A DNA stretch of 64,000 nucleotides from Synechococcus sp. WH 8016 (GCF_000230675.1 NZ_AGIK01000001.1:806001-870000), one strand, 5' to 3'; positions 17,851-27,767 are shown, counted from the first letter of the stretch. Notes: a model not told the origin generated them from the sequence alone. Numbers and translations: made by a program.

Positions 17851-18924
17851 TCAGAGTGTCTTGAGAAGTTCCTCCCCCATCGCCTGACAGCCCAGGGCAG
17901 TACAGCCTTCAGACATCAAATCTCCAGTGCGGAATCCGGCTGCCAAAACGCGATCAACAGCTTGTTCGAGATCGTCCGCTGCTGCGTTTTGTTTGAGACC
18001 GGTCCGCAACATCATGGCTGCGGAGAGCACCATGGCCATCGGGTTGGCCTTGTCTTGACCGGCGAGATCAGGGGCTGAACCATGAACGGGTTCATACAAA
18101 CCAGGACCTTCACTTCCCAGAGAGGCGGAAGGGAGCATGCCGATCGAGCCGGTGAGCATGGCAGAAATATCGCTAAGAATGTCTCCAAAAAGATTGCCAG
18201 TGAGCACCACGTCGAACTGGCGAGGGTCTCTCACCAGTTGCATTGCCGCATTGTCCACGTACAAGTGACTGACATCCACTGCGGGGTAATCGCCTTTCAT
18301 GCCCTCCACGCGATCACGCCACAGTTGGCTGACATCGAGCACATTGGCCTTGTCCACCGAGCAGAGCTGCCCACGTCGCTCACAGGCCAGCTTGAACGCC
18401 ACCCTGGAGATTCTGTCGATCTCAGAATCCGAGTAGGTCATGGTGTTAAACGCACGCTCTTCACCGTCGGCCTGCACACGACCTTTCGGTTGACCGAAAT
18501 AAATGCCTCCGGTGAGTTCCCTCACCACCATCAGATCCACCCCTTCCACAACTTCGGGTCGCAGGCTGCTGGCACCAATCAGGGCAGGGACAATTTTGAC
18601 TGGACGGAGATTCGCAAACAGCTCCATGCCAGAGCGCAGGGCCAGCAATCCACTCTCGGGCCGTTGTGCCCGAGGCAAGGCATCAAATCGAGGGCTCCCG
18701 ATCGCTGCCAGCAAAACGGCATCGGCAGCCTTACACGCTTCAAGGGTGCTCGCTGGTAGGGGTTCACCGGTGGCATCGATGGCAGAGCCACCGATCGGCG
18801 CTTCACTGAATTCGATAGTGAAACCATGCTTGCGCGACACGGCTTCCAGGAGCTGCCTCGCCACCGCCGTGATCTCTGGTCCAATGCCGTCACCCGGAAG
18901 CAAAACAACGCGATGCAGTGGCAT
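17851..18924 (-). CDS. leuB: 3-isopropylmalate dehydrogenase
   Basis: 357 residues, beta-decarboxylating dehydrogenase. N-terminal VVLLPGDGIGPEI, substrate region SGLLALRSGMELFANLRPVK, LMVVRELTGGIYFGQPKG, metal site aspartates around GNLFGDILSDISAMLTGSIGMLPSASLG, and nucleotide site LYEPVHGSAPDLAGQDKANP. It makes 2-oxoisocaproate for leucine. The next gene upstream on the same strand is lpxD, 30 bases away. Confidence 0.97.
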   Translation of the reverse strand: MPLHRVVLLPGDGIGPEITAVARQLLEAVSRKHGFTIEFSEAPIGGSAIDATGEPLPASTLEACKAADAVLLAAIGSPRFDALPRAQRPESGLLALRSGMELFANLRPVKIVPALIGASSLRPEVVEGVDLMVVRELTGGIYFGQPKGRVQADGEERAFNTMTYSDSEIDRISRVAFKLACERRGQLCSVDKANVLDVSQLWRDRVEGMKGDYPAVDVSHLYVDNAAMQLVRDPRQFDVVLTGNLFGDILSDISAMLTGSIGMLPSASLGSEGPGLYEPVHGSAPDLAGQDKANPMAMVLSAAMMLRTGLKQNAAADDLEQAVDRVLAAGFRTGDLMSEGCTALGCQAMGEELLKTL

Positions 18925-18954
18925 TGGAACTCAGAGGGGGGAGAACAAGAGAGG

Positions 18955-19995
18955 TTACCGAGCGGCTTTCTTGAGTTCCCGGATCTGCTTCGCCATCTCA
19001 GGCAATTTGCTAAACGCAGCCGAACAACGCAGCCAGAGCCTGCTGGGAATCGCCGGATAGCCACTCACCACCTCGCCGGGCTCCACCTCTCCATGGATCC
19101 CGCTCTTGGAACTGGCGATCGCACGATCGCCAATGATCGCTCGGTTGGCCACACCAACCTGTCCAGCCAAAATCACCCCATGGCCAAGGCGAGCGCCGCC
19201 CGCAATGCCCACCTGCGAGGCCAGAGCACAGCCCCGTCCGGTGACAACGCCATGGCCGATTTGCACGAGATTATCGATCTTGGTTCCCGCCCCAATCCGG
19301 GTTTCACCCACGGAGGGACGATCAATCGTGCTGCCGCACCCCACCTCAACACCCTCCTCCAGGACAACGAGACCCGTTTGAGGCATTTTTCGCCACCCCT
19401 TGGCGGTCGGAACAAAACCAAACCCCTCGGAGCCCACCACCGCGTTGGAGTGGACCACACAATGGTTGGCTAATCGCACGCCTGGGTGCAGCACCGCATT
19501 GGCATGCAGTTCGCAGAATTGACCGACCCTCACATCCCCGTAAATCACCACACCGGCATGAAGGGTGCTGTTGGCACTGATGCGTGTGTCGTCACCAATG
19601 CAAACGTGAGGGCCAATCGAGACCCCAGCATCGATCTGAACCCTGTCACCGATCACCGCCGAAGGATGGATGGTGGCGTCTGGTCTGGGGCGAGGATGCA
19701 AGCGCTCGAGGGCTTCAGCAAAGGCCAAACGGGGATCAGCCATCACAGCCCAAGCCAGCCCGCGCTGCTCAGCCATCGCCTTGAGGTCGTCCTGATTGGG
19801 AATCAAAACGGCACCAACATGGCTGGTTTCCAGGCTCTGAATCAGAGCGTTGCCCTTTTCAAGAAAGCTGAGTTGATCGGCTTCGGCTCTCTCCAAAGAG
19901 GCCGCTCCTCGGAGCTCAGGATCGCTGCCGAGCTGATGCTCCAGCAGACCTGCCTCTCCGTCCTGAAGGACGGCGATTAACTGGCTGAAACGCAT
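18955..19995 (-). CDS. lpxD: UDP-3-O-acylglucosamine N-acyltransferase
   Basis: 346 residues. The start [18 protein letters not shown] at 19995 gives a uridine-binding N-terminal domain (to about residue 100), followed by hexapeptide repeats of a left-handed beta helix ([45 protein letters not shown]). The catalytic histidine is expected in [15 protein letters not shown]. It adds the second hydroxyacyl chain in lipid A synthesis, so the cell has a lipopolysaccharide outer membrane. It follows proB with four bases between. Confidence 0.95.
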   Translation of the reverse strand: MRFSQLIAVLQDGEAGLLEHQLGSDPELRGAASLERAEADQLSFLEKGNALIQSLETSHVGAVLIPNQDDLKAMAEQRGLAWAVMADPRLAFAEALERLHPRPRPDATIHPSAVIGDRVQIDAGVSIGPHVCIGDDTRISANSTLHAGVVIYGDVRVGQFCELHANAVLHPGVRLANHCVVHSNAVVGSEGFGFVPTAKGWRKMPQTGLVVLEEGVEVGCGSTIDRPSVGETRIGAGTKIDNLVQIGHGVVTGRGCALASQVGIAGGARLGHGVILAGQVGVANRAIIGDRAIASSKSGIHGEVEPGEVVSGYPAIPSRLWLRCSAAFSKLPEMAKQIRELKKAAR

Positions 19996-19999
19996 CGAT

Positions 20000-21115
20000 T
20001 CAGGGGTCTGATGGGCGGATCGTAGGCGTGCTGAGGACAAGCACGTCTCGATGAACCACAACAGGCGAGCTGCCTTGCCGATCGGGTCGCGCTGGCTCTT
20101 TGACAAGACGTCGAAGGGACTCACTGCTGAGGGAGCTCAAGCCACGGGCTACTTCAAGGCCCTCCTGATCGACGATCCTCACGGGTTGGTTGGCCGTGAA
20201 GTCTCCGGTTAGGTCCGTAATTCCCACCAACAGCAAGGAGGCACCTCTGTCGCACAACGCTTGGCAGGCACCGTGATCGATTTGCAGGCTTCCTTGGGGT
20301 TGCAACGCATGGGCCAGCCAGCTTTTTCGATGACCAAGGGGCTGGGGGTGGGGATGAAACACCGTTCCTCCGCGCCCGCCAGCCAACATGGTTTCCAGCA
20401 TTTGCTGATCGCGACCATCCGCCAAATGCACGGTGATTCCGCTCGCGGTGGCAATCCGAGCGGCCGCGAGTTTGGTGGTCATCCCCCCCGTTCCCCAACG
20501 ACCTCCGTCTCCCGCACCTTGTTCAAGGGCCTGCAGGTCTGCTGGGTGATGAACGTCCGAAATCGGACGAGCCGAGGCGTCACTGCGCGGATCAGCGGAG
20601 TACAAGCGATCGATATCGGTCAACAGAATCAGATCATCCGCATCAATCGCTGCTGCAACGAGGGCTGAGAGCGTGTCGTTATCGCCAAAACGCAGCTCTG
20701 CCGAGGACACCGTGTCGTTTTCGTTAATGACCGGCAAAACCCTCCATTCGAGCAACTGATGCAGGGTTGCGGAAGCGTTTTGATAACTCCGACTGTCCGC
20801 CAAGTCAGATCGGGTGAGCAAAACCTGCGCGACGGGAATGCCATGAACGGCCATCGCTTCTTCGTACAGAGCCATCAGATGGCCTTGACCGATCGCCGCA
20901 GCCGCTTGAAGACCGCTCAACGTTGAAGGCCTGGCCTTCAGGCCCAGGCGCTGACATCCGAGTCCAACAGCACCACTTGTGACCAAGACGACACGGTCAC
21001 CGCGCTGGAGACATTGGGCGAGATTCAGACACAAGGCTGAGATGGCATCAGCCGTGCTGCGATGGTCCGTGCTGCGCAGCAAACTCGTTCCAACTTTCAC
21101 CACCCGCAGGCTCAT
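20000..21115 (-). CDS. proB: Glutamate 5-kinase
   Basis: 371 residues, ATG at 21115. Amino acid kinase domain: [72 protein letters not shown] and [17 protein letters not shown]-terminal PUA domain follows ([22 protein letters not shown]). It starts proline synthesis. Overlaps the YqeG-type gene by four bases. Confidence 0.96.
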   Translation of the reverse strand: MSLRVVKVGTSLLRSTDHRSTADAISALCLNLAQCLQRGDRVVLVTSGAVGLGCQRLGLKARPSTLSGLQAAAAIGQGHLMALYEEAMAVHGIPVAQVLLTRSDLADSRSYQNASATLHQLLEWRVLPVINENDTVSSAELRFGDNDTLSALVAAAIDADDLILLTDIDRLYSADPRSDASARPISDVHHPADLQALEQGAGDGGRWGTGGMTTKLAAARIATASGITVHLADGRDQQMLETMLAGGRGGTVFHPHPQPLGHRKSWLAHALQPQGSLQIDHGACQALCDRGASLLLVGITDLTGDFTANQPVRIVDQEGLEVARGLSSLSSESLRRLVKEPARPDRQGSSPVVVHRDVLVLSTPTIRPSDP

Positions 21116-21621
21116 GCGTGGCCTGCTCCAAGCCATCGGGCGAGTTGCCTCTCCAACACTTGAACGCGATCGTGACGACAAGGGGTTCCGTCTTCACGCA
21201 GAGGTCTGACCAAAACCGTATACAAACCAAGCCGGTTTCCAGCCAGGACATCGGTGAACACACGATCTCCAACCATGGCGATCTGCTCCGGCTTGAGATC
21301 CAAGGTTTGGATGACGCGTCGGATCGCTCCTCGACGCGGTTTGGCGGCAGAGCTGGTGAATTCAATCCCAAGCTGCTCAGCCACAGCCCCGATTCTCTGA
21401 CGGGAGGGATTGTTGCTGATCAAATGAAGGTGCGTATGGCGTTGAGCAGATTGAGCCCAGTGAAGAACGGAGGGAGGCAAGGCCACATCGCGCCCTGGAA
21501 GAAGCGTGCGATCAACATCAAGCAACAAAGCCTTGATGCCTCTGCCAAGCAAGGGTTCCAAAGGAAGATGGGCCAGGGTTAAGCCTGGATCCCAGTCAGG
21601 TCGCAGCCATTCACGACGCAT
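21112..21621 (-). CDS. YqeG-type HAD phosphatase
   Basis: 169 residues. HAD motif I is LLLDVDRTLLPG; motif II is LHLISNNPSRQR; motif III/IV are AAKPRRGAIRR and IAMVGDRVFTDVLAGNRLGL. This is the HAD-IIIA YqeG/GEP4 family; GEP4 is phosphatidylglycerophosphate phosphatase in mitochondria, and a similar role is plausible here but unproven. ATG at 21621 overlaps the upstream stop (TGATG); it overlaps proB by ATGA. Confidence 0.88.
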   Translation of the reverse strand: MRREWLRPDWDPGLTLAHLPLEPLLGRGIKALLLDVDRTLLPGRDVALPPSVLHWAQSAQRHTHLHLISNNPSRQRIGAVAEQLGIEFTSSAAKPRRGAIRRVIQTLDLKPEQIAMVGDRVFTDVLAGNRLGLYTVLVRPLREDGTPCRHDRVQVLERQLARWLGAGHA

Positions 21622-22166
21622 CACTCGGATAGCTCACGCTCATCAAGCTCAGCCTCGATGCGAGGTTGAATTTGGTCGAACTCATCCCCTTCCACCAACA
21701 CCGCAGCGCCATCATCCATGCGGGCGACAACAAAGAATGGATCTAAGGGGATGTAAAGGCCGTATTCCAAGTCATCGGCCAAAAAGCTCACCAGCAATTC
21801 ATAGGTCTCCGATTCATCGTCACCCGCCTCATCCTCATCGAGATCTTCAGGATCGGGCTCATCCAGCTCACCATTCACCGTGAGGGTGACCGCGGAGCGC
21901 ACAAGGGTGAGGTCATGCTCTTGAAGCACCACATCAGCCACCGAAAGAATCGGTTCATTGCTGGTGATGCTGTCGATCAGCTCCGGCTCATCACCGTCCT
22001 TCAACCGGAACAAGCAGACCGGAGTGTCGACAGGGGTGAGTAACGCGTAGTCCTGACCATCGAGGGGAATGAGCTGCTCAAGAAAACAAAGAAGATCACG
22101 CCCTTCACTGTCTTTTACCAGCAGAGTTGGTACGTCTCCGCTGTTGTTCGGGCCGCTAGAACTCAT
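21621..22166 (-). CDS. DUF3727 protein
   Basis: 181 residues, very acidic, with a run DEPDPEDLDEDEAGDDESE in the middle. The two halves (about 12-95 and 118-175) resemble DUF1292/DUF3727 beta-domains: LLCFLEQLIPLDGQDYALLTPVDTPV and LADDLEYGLYIPLDPFFVVARM. The function is unknown. In the chain with ruvX and yqeG it is likely co-transcribed. Confidence 0.75.
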   Translation of the reverse strand: MSSSGPNNSGDVPTLLVKDSEGRDLLCFLEQLIPLDGQDYALLTPVDTPVCLFRLKDGDEPELIDSITSNEPILSVADVVLQEHDLTLVRSAVTLTVNGELDEPDPEDLDEDEAGDDESETYELLVSFLADDLEYGLYIPLDPFFVVARMDDGAAVLVEGDEFDQIQPRIEAELDERELSE

Positions 22167-22185
22167 TGCTCAAGAATCATTACCT

Positions 22186-22662
22186 TCAGGATCCTTCATT
22201 GCCGTCCGTCTTGCTAGCAGACGGGGTCGCCATGTCGACCGGTTCGGGCTCTGGCCCATCAGAGAGCCATTGTTCAAGAAGCAGTGCAGCGGCTGCACTG
22301 TCGAGTCGGCCGCTGCGATCGCCTTGCAAGCCATGTCGGTCGGCCGCGGCCCAACTACTGCTGTGTTCATTCACGAGCGCCAGGGGCAGCTTTAAAGCCA
22401 TGGCCAAGCGCTGTCCGTAGCGCTGGCAATGGCCTGCTTGCTCTGTGAATTGGCCCTCTGCATCTAGGGGTAGACCGACAACCAAGCCCTGCACTCGACG
22501 GGTCAGACAGACCTGTCCCAAATGCTCCAGGTCATGCTTAAACGTCCTGCGGAACAACGCAGGGAGGGGACGCACCGTGATGCCAAGGGCATCACACCCT
22601 GCCAAGCCAATGCGCTTGCGGCCCACATCCAGGCTCAACATCGATCGGGGTGATGGGCTCAA
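22186..22662 (-). CDS. ruvX: RuvX/YqgF Holliday-junction resolvase-like nuclease
   Basis: 158 residues. RNase H-like fold: LSLDVGRKRIGLAGCD (first aspartate), GLVVGLPLDAEGQ, and NEHSSSWAA with a late RLDSAAAALLLEQWL containing the final acid. The family acts in pre-16S rRNA processing and is annotated as a junction resolvase. Start: TTG at 22662 gives the conserved PRSMLSLDVG; ATG at 22641 is the alternative. Confidence 0.93.
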   Translation of the reverse strand: MSPSPRSMLSLDVGRKRIGLAGCDALGITVRPLPALFRRTFKHDLEHLGQVCLTRRVQGLVVGLPLDAEGQFTEQAGHCQRYGQRLAMALKLPLALVNEHSSSWAAADRHGLQGDRSGRLDSAAAALLLEQWLSDGPEPEPVDMATPSASKTDGNEGS

Positions 22663-22664
22663 GA

Positions 22665-23729
22665 TCAGCGCTCGCGACCCAGTGTTGGCGTCGGCAACGG
22701 CGGCTGCTGGGGCTGGAGACGTCCCAGCATCGATTCCAGGGGACGGATGCCACTGAGCTCTCGGCTACCAAGCTTGCGCCAGAGGCTTCGACCCAGGACG
22801 AGCTGGGTTTGCTGCGACTGAAATCCACAACGCTGAACGATGACCTGGAGGCGTTCATCATCCTCATCCACCAGGAGTTCAGGAGCGGGTTGAAGCCGGG
22901 CCAAGCGCTCCAAAGCAGGAGGCAAGGCATCCATGAGCCGGTCATCCCAGGCCACACCACGCAACAGTTCAAGCCTTGGCCTGGCAAAGCCAGAGGGTCT
23001 TGCCACAAGTCCTGCAAGCACCTGATTTTGATCGGAATCGATTCGTTCCAAAAGGCCGCAACCCTTCGAACGTTGGTCCACAAGGTCTTGCCATTGGCGA
23101 TCAAGAATTTGCCGATGATGCGTGGAACAACAGGCTTGCTCGAGAGCAAACAGTTGTCTTGCAGTGCTGTTGTCGAGGGCGCTCCAACGACACTGACTCG
23201 GTAACTCGGAGGCGGGTGGCCCCGAAACGGACGGCGGATCAACCCGCCAAACCCCAAATCGTCTCAGCGGTTGAAATCCCAGTTCACGGGCAAGGTCAAG
23301 CTGGTCTTGATCGTTGCTATCGCATCGGATCAACCAACTCTGTGAACGGGCGACCCCATCGCTCAGGGCTTCATGGAGCAACTGCCGGACCACAGAAATT
23401 CTGCTGGTGCCCGTTGGCTCTTGCCGTTCCTCGAGCTCCAGCTGCCAACAACTCTTGCGGCGGTTGAGCGACCGCAAAATCACAAGAGACAGCAAACGAT
23501 CCGCTTTTGTGGCGTCCTGCTCCAAGGCGACGAGCACCCTCAGCTTGCGGAGAAGCCAGGTCTGGAGCATCAAGGCCTGCGGTTGATCGGCCCACTGGTT
23601 CGATGTGCTGACCTGAGCAGACGTCAACAGCAATCGCATGTGGGCTGCGTTGAGAGCTTCCACCCGTGGAGAGCTGCCGGATGCTTGATCCACATCGCGT
23701 CCGCTATAGATCATTAATGTATCGCTCAC
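22665..23729 (-). CDS. Conserved cyanobacterial protein, possibly acetyltransferase-like
   Basis: 354 residues, soluble. The segment LLHEALSDGVARSQSWLIRCD followed by LDLARELGFQPLRRFGVWRVD, and later a matching LERLARLQPAPELLVDEDDERLQVIVQRCGFQSQQTQLVLGRSLW, look like the end of a GNAT domain occurring twice (helix, then C-x-GF strand). That reading is inference. It precedes ruvX by three bases, so they form an operon. Confidence 0.6.
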   Translation of the reverse strand: MSDTLMIYSGRDVDQASGSSPRVEALNAAHMRLLLTSAQVSTSNQWADQPQALMLQTWLLRKLRVLVALEQDATKADRLLSLVILRSLNRRKSCWQLELEERQEPTGTSRISVVRQLLHEALSDGVARSQSWLIRCDSNDQDQLDLARELGFQPLRRFGVWRVDPPSVSGPPASELPSQCRWSALDNSTARQLFALEQACCSTHHRQILDRQWQDLVDQRSKGCGLLERIDSDQNQVLAGLVARPSGFARPRLELLRGVAWDDRLMDALPPALERLARLQPAPELLVDEDDERLQVIVQRCGFQSQQTQLVLGRSLWRKLGSRELSGIRPLESMLGRLQPQQPPLPTPTLGRER

Positions 23730-23746
23730 CTCGGGCCGCCGAGGAT

Positions 23747-24913
23747 TTAGGCCGGTCGAACCAAGACAAGAGGCGTCCGCTCGTTGGCATTGCCAGCAGG
23801 GTTTGGCTTCAGGGCTCGGTGGAGCAACGCTTCATCGCAGCCACGGCTGGAGGCCAGCACTTTGACCCGACCGAGATCGTTGACATCCACAATCGCCACC
23901 GACACGCCAAGCGTCTCTGCGGCGAGATTGCAAAGCTCTGCGGGTGAGTCCGGACCAAGAACAATGGTTTGGTCATAGGGAGGCGTGGTGCCAGTGATGT
24001 CGTCAATCAGTCGTGCTTGGTCACCTGCAAGGCGATAGAACCAACCCTTCAGACCCACGAGTTTTAAAACGAACCCCACACTCCAAGCCACCAGAACCCG
24101 TGTTGGTCCCACCTGATCGATCAAGGTTTGAATGCCGCAGGCTGTTGCCAAGCTGCTCGTGGGATGGAACACACGACAGAGCAAGCGGGCGATCCAACTC
24201 GGCTGAACCGTGGAGGGGTGCGCGTATCGACCCTGAATCACCGCAACGGGTGTTTCCCCAATCGTGAGCACATCTCCAGGCTGAATCAAACCACCTGCGT
24301 AGTGCTTGAGCACGTCAACCGTGTCATCTAAGGGACCGAGCAAGTGCGTTTTGATCGGCAAAACCGCGCATCCATCCCCCTGACGGAATGCAGCGCCTGC
24401 CCCCTGAAGAGGTTCTGGTTGATGGGTTGGAACCACCATGCCTTGACGGCGATGCAAACGGCCAAAGGGCCCGTAATTCACCCAATGCACATCAACCCAA
24501 ACGCTGTCGACCCGATCGTTGATGGCAACCTCTTGATCCGCACTGAAGGTGAGTTGCACCTTCACCCGGGTGCTCTTACGACCTTTCACGATGTAAGCAG
24601 CCCAATACCCATCCGGGCGGGCGTCCTCATCAGGGTGATGCGGAGTGATTTTGGTTTGAACGTTGACGGAACTCAGGTCGTTGTTCCCAAGCAATGTTGG
24701 TTCCACGCCCAGCTCTGGCACCATCACTTCCATGCGCTGATGGGGGTTGGTAATCGTCAACCAACCTTCAATAACGAGGCTCTTGGACGTGTGCTGCACT
24801 TGCCAATCGTGGGCCCGTAATTGAAGGGGGGACGACGGCCTGAGCCGATGCCGCGCCTCAATCCAAAGCACACCGATGCCGAGCAGGAGCAAGATCAGCA
24901 GCAGCGTGCACAT
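23747..24913 (-). CDS. CofE-like (F420-0 gamma-glutamyl ligase) membrane-anchored protein
   Basis: 388 residues. Residues 1-20 form a membrane anchor (CTLLLILLLLGIGVLWIEA). An extra beta-rich region (about 30-165) follows. The C-terminal half has CofE-like blocks: IQPGDVLTIGETPVAVIQGRY, then GQ-like RLAGDQARLIDDITG, then TIVLGPDSPAELCNLAAETLGVSVAIVDVNDLGRVKVLASS. CofE adds glutamates to coenzyme F420-0. Whether this organism makes F420 is not visible; the substrate may differ. Confidence 0.7.
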   Translation of the reverse strand: MCTLLLILLLLGIGVLWIEARHRLRPSSPLQLRAHDWQVQHTSKSLVIEGWLTITNPHQRMEVMVPELGVEPTLLGNNDLSSVNVQTKITPHHPDEDARPDGYWAAYIVKGRKSTRVKVQLTFSADQEVAINDRVDSVWVDVHWVNYGPFGRLHRRQGMVVPTHQPEPLQGAGAAFRQGDGCAVLPIKTHLLGPLDDTVDVLKHYAGGLIQPGDVLTIGETPVAVIQGRYAHPSTVQPSWIARLLCRVFHPTSSLATACGIQTLIDQVGPTRVLVAWSVGFVLKLVGLKGWFYRLAGDQARLIDDITGTTPPYDQTIVLGPDSPAELCNLAAETLGVSVAIVDVNDLGRVKVLASSRGCDEALLHRALKPNPAGNANERTPLVLVRPA

Positions 24914-24972
24914 AGGAAAACGGTCAGCCGACCGGAAACAATCAAGCAGCGTAAAGGGTTCCGGTGGATTGA

Positions 24973-25569
24973 TCAGCGGGACAGCACTTCTGTATTGAGC
25001 TCGTTGAAACTGATGGTGGTGCTGCCCTCGGCAGGGGCCTCAATTCCTGTGGCTGCACTGATGGCAGCGTTGATGGCTTCCAGAGGAACCTGTCCGTCCT
25101 CATCGAGCAGGACCTTGCCCTTGCCATCGATCACCACAACCTGCGGGATCGTGCCATGCCAGTAGGTCGCAGGATCGGATCGGTCTTGGCTGGCATCCCC
25201 TTGAAAGGCATCGGTGGTGAAGGGAAGCAAGTCCACCTCACGCCCCCACAAACGCTGAAGTTCAGACACCACAGGCGCAAAAATCTTGCTGGTGCTGCTG
25301 TCATCCAAGTAAAAAACGATCACGCTGGTGCGTTCTTTCTCTAAGGCGTCCTTCAGGGTTGTCGCGGGTGGAACAAGCGATCCATTGCCTGCATACAGCG
25401 CAAAAATATTGCCGTCGTAACTGTCGGTGTCCCTCGCCGCCTCAGCTGGGTTCGCCATCAGCAGCAAGCACAATCCTGCAGCGACGAGAGAACGCAGGAC
25501 CGAGCGCAAGATGCTGAGCAGAAGCATGGTGCTGAGCAAAGGCATGGCGCCGAACACTGGATGCAGCAT
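24973..25569 (-). CDS. Thioredoxin-like membrane protein, probable photosystem I accumulation factor
   Basis: About 198 residues. An N-terminal hydrophobic segment (LRSLVAAGLCLLLMANPAEA) acts as signal or anchor. A thioredoxin fold follows: SVIVFYLDDSSTSKIFAPVVSELQRLWG, where the CxxC is replaced by DSSTS, and GTIPQVVVIDGKGKVLLDEDG with the cis-proline. It resembles cyanobacterial thioredoxin-like proteins linked to photosystem I accumulation; this identity is from recall. Starts at 25569, 25548 and 25530 are all possible; earlier codons overlap the upstream gene. Confidence 0.7.
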   Translation of the reverse strand: MLHPVFGAMPLLSTMLLLSILRSVLRSLVAAGLCLLLMANPAEAARDTDSYDGNIFALYAGNGSLVPPATTLKDALEKERTSVIVFYLDDSSTSKIFAPVVSELQRLWGREVDLLPFTTDAFQGDASQDRSDPATYWHGTIPQVVVIDGKGKVLLDEDGQVPLEAINAAISAATGIEAPAEGSTTISFNELNTEVLSR

Positions 25570-25583
25570 TCTGACCGCTGGGA

Positions 25584-27233
25584 TCAGCCTCGGTTGAAGC
25601 TGCGGCCCATCCCTTGAGCGATGCCTCGACCAACCAGTCCAATGGCTCGACCGATCACTTGGGTCAGGACCACCGCCAGCAGATTCCCCACCTTGCGCAC
25701 GAGTAGTTGAACCTGAGGAGCCAGGGCATCTCGCGCTTCTAATAGGAGCGCAACCTGTTGTTGCCACCAGCCAAGACGACGCAGCTCTTCGTCTCTGGGT
25801 TCCGTTAACAGGAGCGGTGCAATCGTTCCATCGTTGAGTTGATACAGAAGCCGCTGGCTTTCGTAGAGGCGAATCGGACGTTGAATCCAGGTTTGCCAAC
25901 GGGACTGGGTATTGAGTTGGTTGCGTAGACGTTCCAACTCACGGGTGGAGATCAAGCGTTGATCAAGCAGGTAGCGCCTCAACTCAGGCCAGTCTCCGCA
26001 GACGCCAAGAAGCTCAGAACCAATCAGTTCCGCCGTGCGTACCAACCAATTGCTCACCAACGTTTCGAGCTGCAGCAAGGCGCGGGGATCATCGGCAGGC
26101 AACAGTTGCCCATCCACCAGAACGGGCTGGTCGTCGAGAAAAGGGGCCAACATTCGCTTCGGATTGGGCAGTTCCTCGTCGGTGTCTTCGAGCTCTGTGT
26201 TGAGAAGCAGGTGATCGGCCACACCGCTTAACTCCTCGCCCATGGGAAGGCGTACGTAATGACCCGCCATCGTGCAAAGAGCCTGCTGGCGCAATTCAGG
26301 TTGAAGAGCCTGCCAGTGCTCCGAGAGCGCGCGATCCGATCGTTTCTCAACGGAGGCTTGCTGATCAGAGCGCAACCGATGCAGCACCTCATTGAGCTGT
26401 CGCAAAAGGGCCAGCAAGAGCTCGCGTCGTCGTTCAGGTTGGAGACCTTCAATCGCCAGCATCTGCCCCGTGGCGTTGCTTAAGCCTCCAATCACCGCTG
26501 CTTCTAGACGTTGATGAATCGCATCCCAGACGGCAGCACCATTCCTCTCCTTCAACTGAATCGAGGTTCCTGAAGGTTCGTGGAAAGGAGACGATTGTTG
26601 GAGAGGAACAGCACCGTCAAGACCTAATTGCAAGGGACCCCAAATCCAGAGCAACAGCTGACGGGCGCTGCGCAGTTCACGACAGCGACCCTCCAGCATG
26701 AATCGCAACAGCGGATTCTCTGGAGGGGGATTCAACAGGACCTCGATCATGCGCAGGTCGTGATTGATTTGCTGCAGCCCAGTCATCAACAACCAAGGAC
26801 CCAGCCCTGGTGACGGGAACGGTGCAAACGTCTCAGAGCTTCGTTCCCAGGAACTGTGCGCTGTCAGTTCGACCACCCTGCCCCCAGACAGCAAGGTTTC
26901 AATGCCCTGCTGCAATTGCGCGAGATCAGGATCTTGAAGCAATCCTGCGCAGTCCAGCGACAAAAGCTCCGTGGGATCGCAAGGAAGCTTCGCGGGAAGC
27001 AACAGCAAAAGAGGGGTTGATCCCCAACGGCTTTGAAGCTTCAAGACCTCCAGCTGAAGAAGGGCCGGCGAGGCAATCGATTCAATGGACCAGATCACCA
27101 GATCAGGTTGGCCATCCAGCTGATCCGTTGAAACAGAAATGACGAGCTCTTTGTTGCCAGCCAGCCCGGACAAAAGAGATTCAGCAAGCAGATTCCTTGC
27201 GATAAGCAAAATCTTGTTTGGAATCCCGTTCAC
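25584..27233 (-). CDS. DUF3685 protein with response-regulator-like N-terminus
   Basis: 549 residues. The first 120 (KILLIARNLLAESLLSGLAG, DLVIWSIESI, TPLLLLLPAKLPCDP) resemble a receiver fold without a clear phospho-aspartate. The rest is helical and leucine-rich, with RLGWWQQQVALLLEARDALAPQVQLLVRKVGNLLAVVLTQVIGRAIGLVGRG as an amphipathic C-terminus. This matches the cyanobacterial DUF3685 family, also found in plastids as Ycf55-like proteins. Function unknown. Confidence 0.75.
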   Translation of the reverse strand: MNGIPNKILLIARNLLAESLLSGLAGNKELVISVSTDQLDGQPDLVIWSIESIASPALLQLEVLKLQSRWGSTPLLLLLPAKLPCDPTELLSLDCAGLLQDPDLAQLQQGIETLLSGGRVVELTAHSSWERSSETFAPFPSPGLGPWLLMTGLQQINHDLRMIEVLLNPPPENPLLRFMLEGRCRELRSARQLLLWIWGPLQLGLDGAVPLQQSSPFHEPSGTSIQLKERNGAAVWDAIHQRLEAAVIGGLSNATGQMLAIEGLQPERRRELLLALLRQLNEVLHRLRSDQQASVEKRSDRALSEHWQALQPELRQQALCTMAGHYVRLPMGEELSGVADHLLLNTELEDTDEELPNPKRMLAPFLDDQPVLVDGQLLPADDPRALLQLETLVSNWLVRTAELIGSELLGVCGDWPELRRYLLDQRLISTRELERLRNQLNTQSRWQTWIQRPIRLYESQRLLYQLNDGTIAPLLLTEPRDEELRRLGWWQQQVALLLEARDALAPQVQLLVRKVGNLLAVVLTQVIGRAIGLVGRGIAQGMGRSFNRG

Positions 27234-27302
27234 CGCTGTAAATCGTCCCGGTCAAATGATCGCAAGGAAATGGTGAAGGAGCAAATGCTCATGCAGGCGG
27301 GA

Positions 27303-27767
27303 TCAATCGCCATCTAACGCTCTTGGACGTCCGCTGAGTTGAAGCGTGTAGGTCTCAATTGTGTAGCCAGTGCGCTCCTCGATTTCCCGCACGAGTTCAT
27401 CAGGCAATTGCACATCGAGGTCTTCGATTCGTCCGCTCTCAAGGCAGGTGAGATGACTGTGTGGGTCGCTTCGATAGCCATAGAGGCGACCACTGGCCCG
27501 ATCCAGACATTCGATCACGCCAGCTCTCTGAAGAGCTTCGAGATTTTGATACACCGATGTATGCCCAATCCTTCGTCCCTGGTCATTCAATTTCTCAAAA
27601 ATATCTCTCGCGCTCAAGTGGCTGGCTTCAGTCCAAAGCAGATCGAGAACCATTCGCCTCTGCTGACTGAGGCGCATCCCAAGCTTTCGGCACAACTCAA
27701 AAGTGGCTTGCAGTCCACTGGAAGCAGCAGACATTTCCGAACTTTGATGCGTGCTATCGACCGCCAC
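27303..27767 (-). CDS. Fur-family regulator, PerR-like
   Basis: 154 residues. Winged helix region: GMRLSQQRRMVLDLLW, SARDIFEKLNDQGRRIGHTSVYQNLEALQRAGVI. The metal region is RLYGYRSDPHSHLTCLESGRIEDLDV: His residues are kept but the usual paired CxxC zinc sites are absent. That pattern fits the cyanobacterial PerR/FurC type better than Fur or Zur, though from recall only. It probably senses peroxide or metal. Start is GTG at 27767; ATG at 27734 is an alternative. Confidence 0.85.
   Translation of the reverse strand: MAVDSTHQSSEMSAASSGLQATFELCRKLGMRLSQQRRMVLDLLWTEASHLSARDIFEKLNDQGRRIGHTSVYQNLEALQRAGVIECLDRASGRLYGYRSDPHSHLTCLESGRIEDLDVQLPDELVREIEERTGYTIETYTLQLSGRPRALDGD

Noticed and set aside
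18082..18759. 225-codon plus frame opposite leuB
   Set aside because: Shadow of a certain gene with all motifs on the minus strand.
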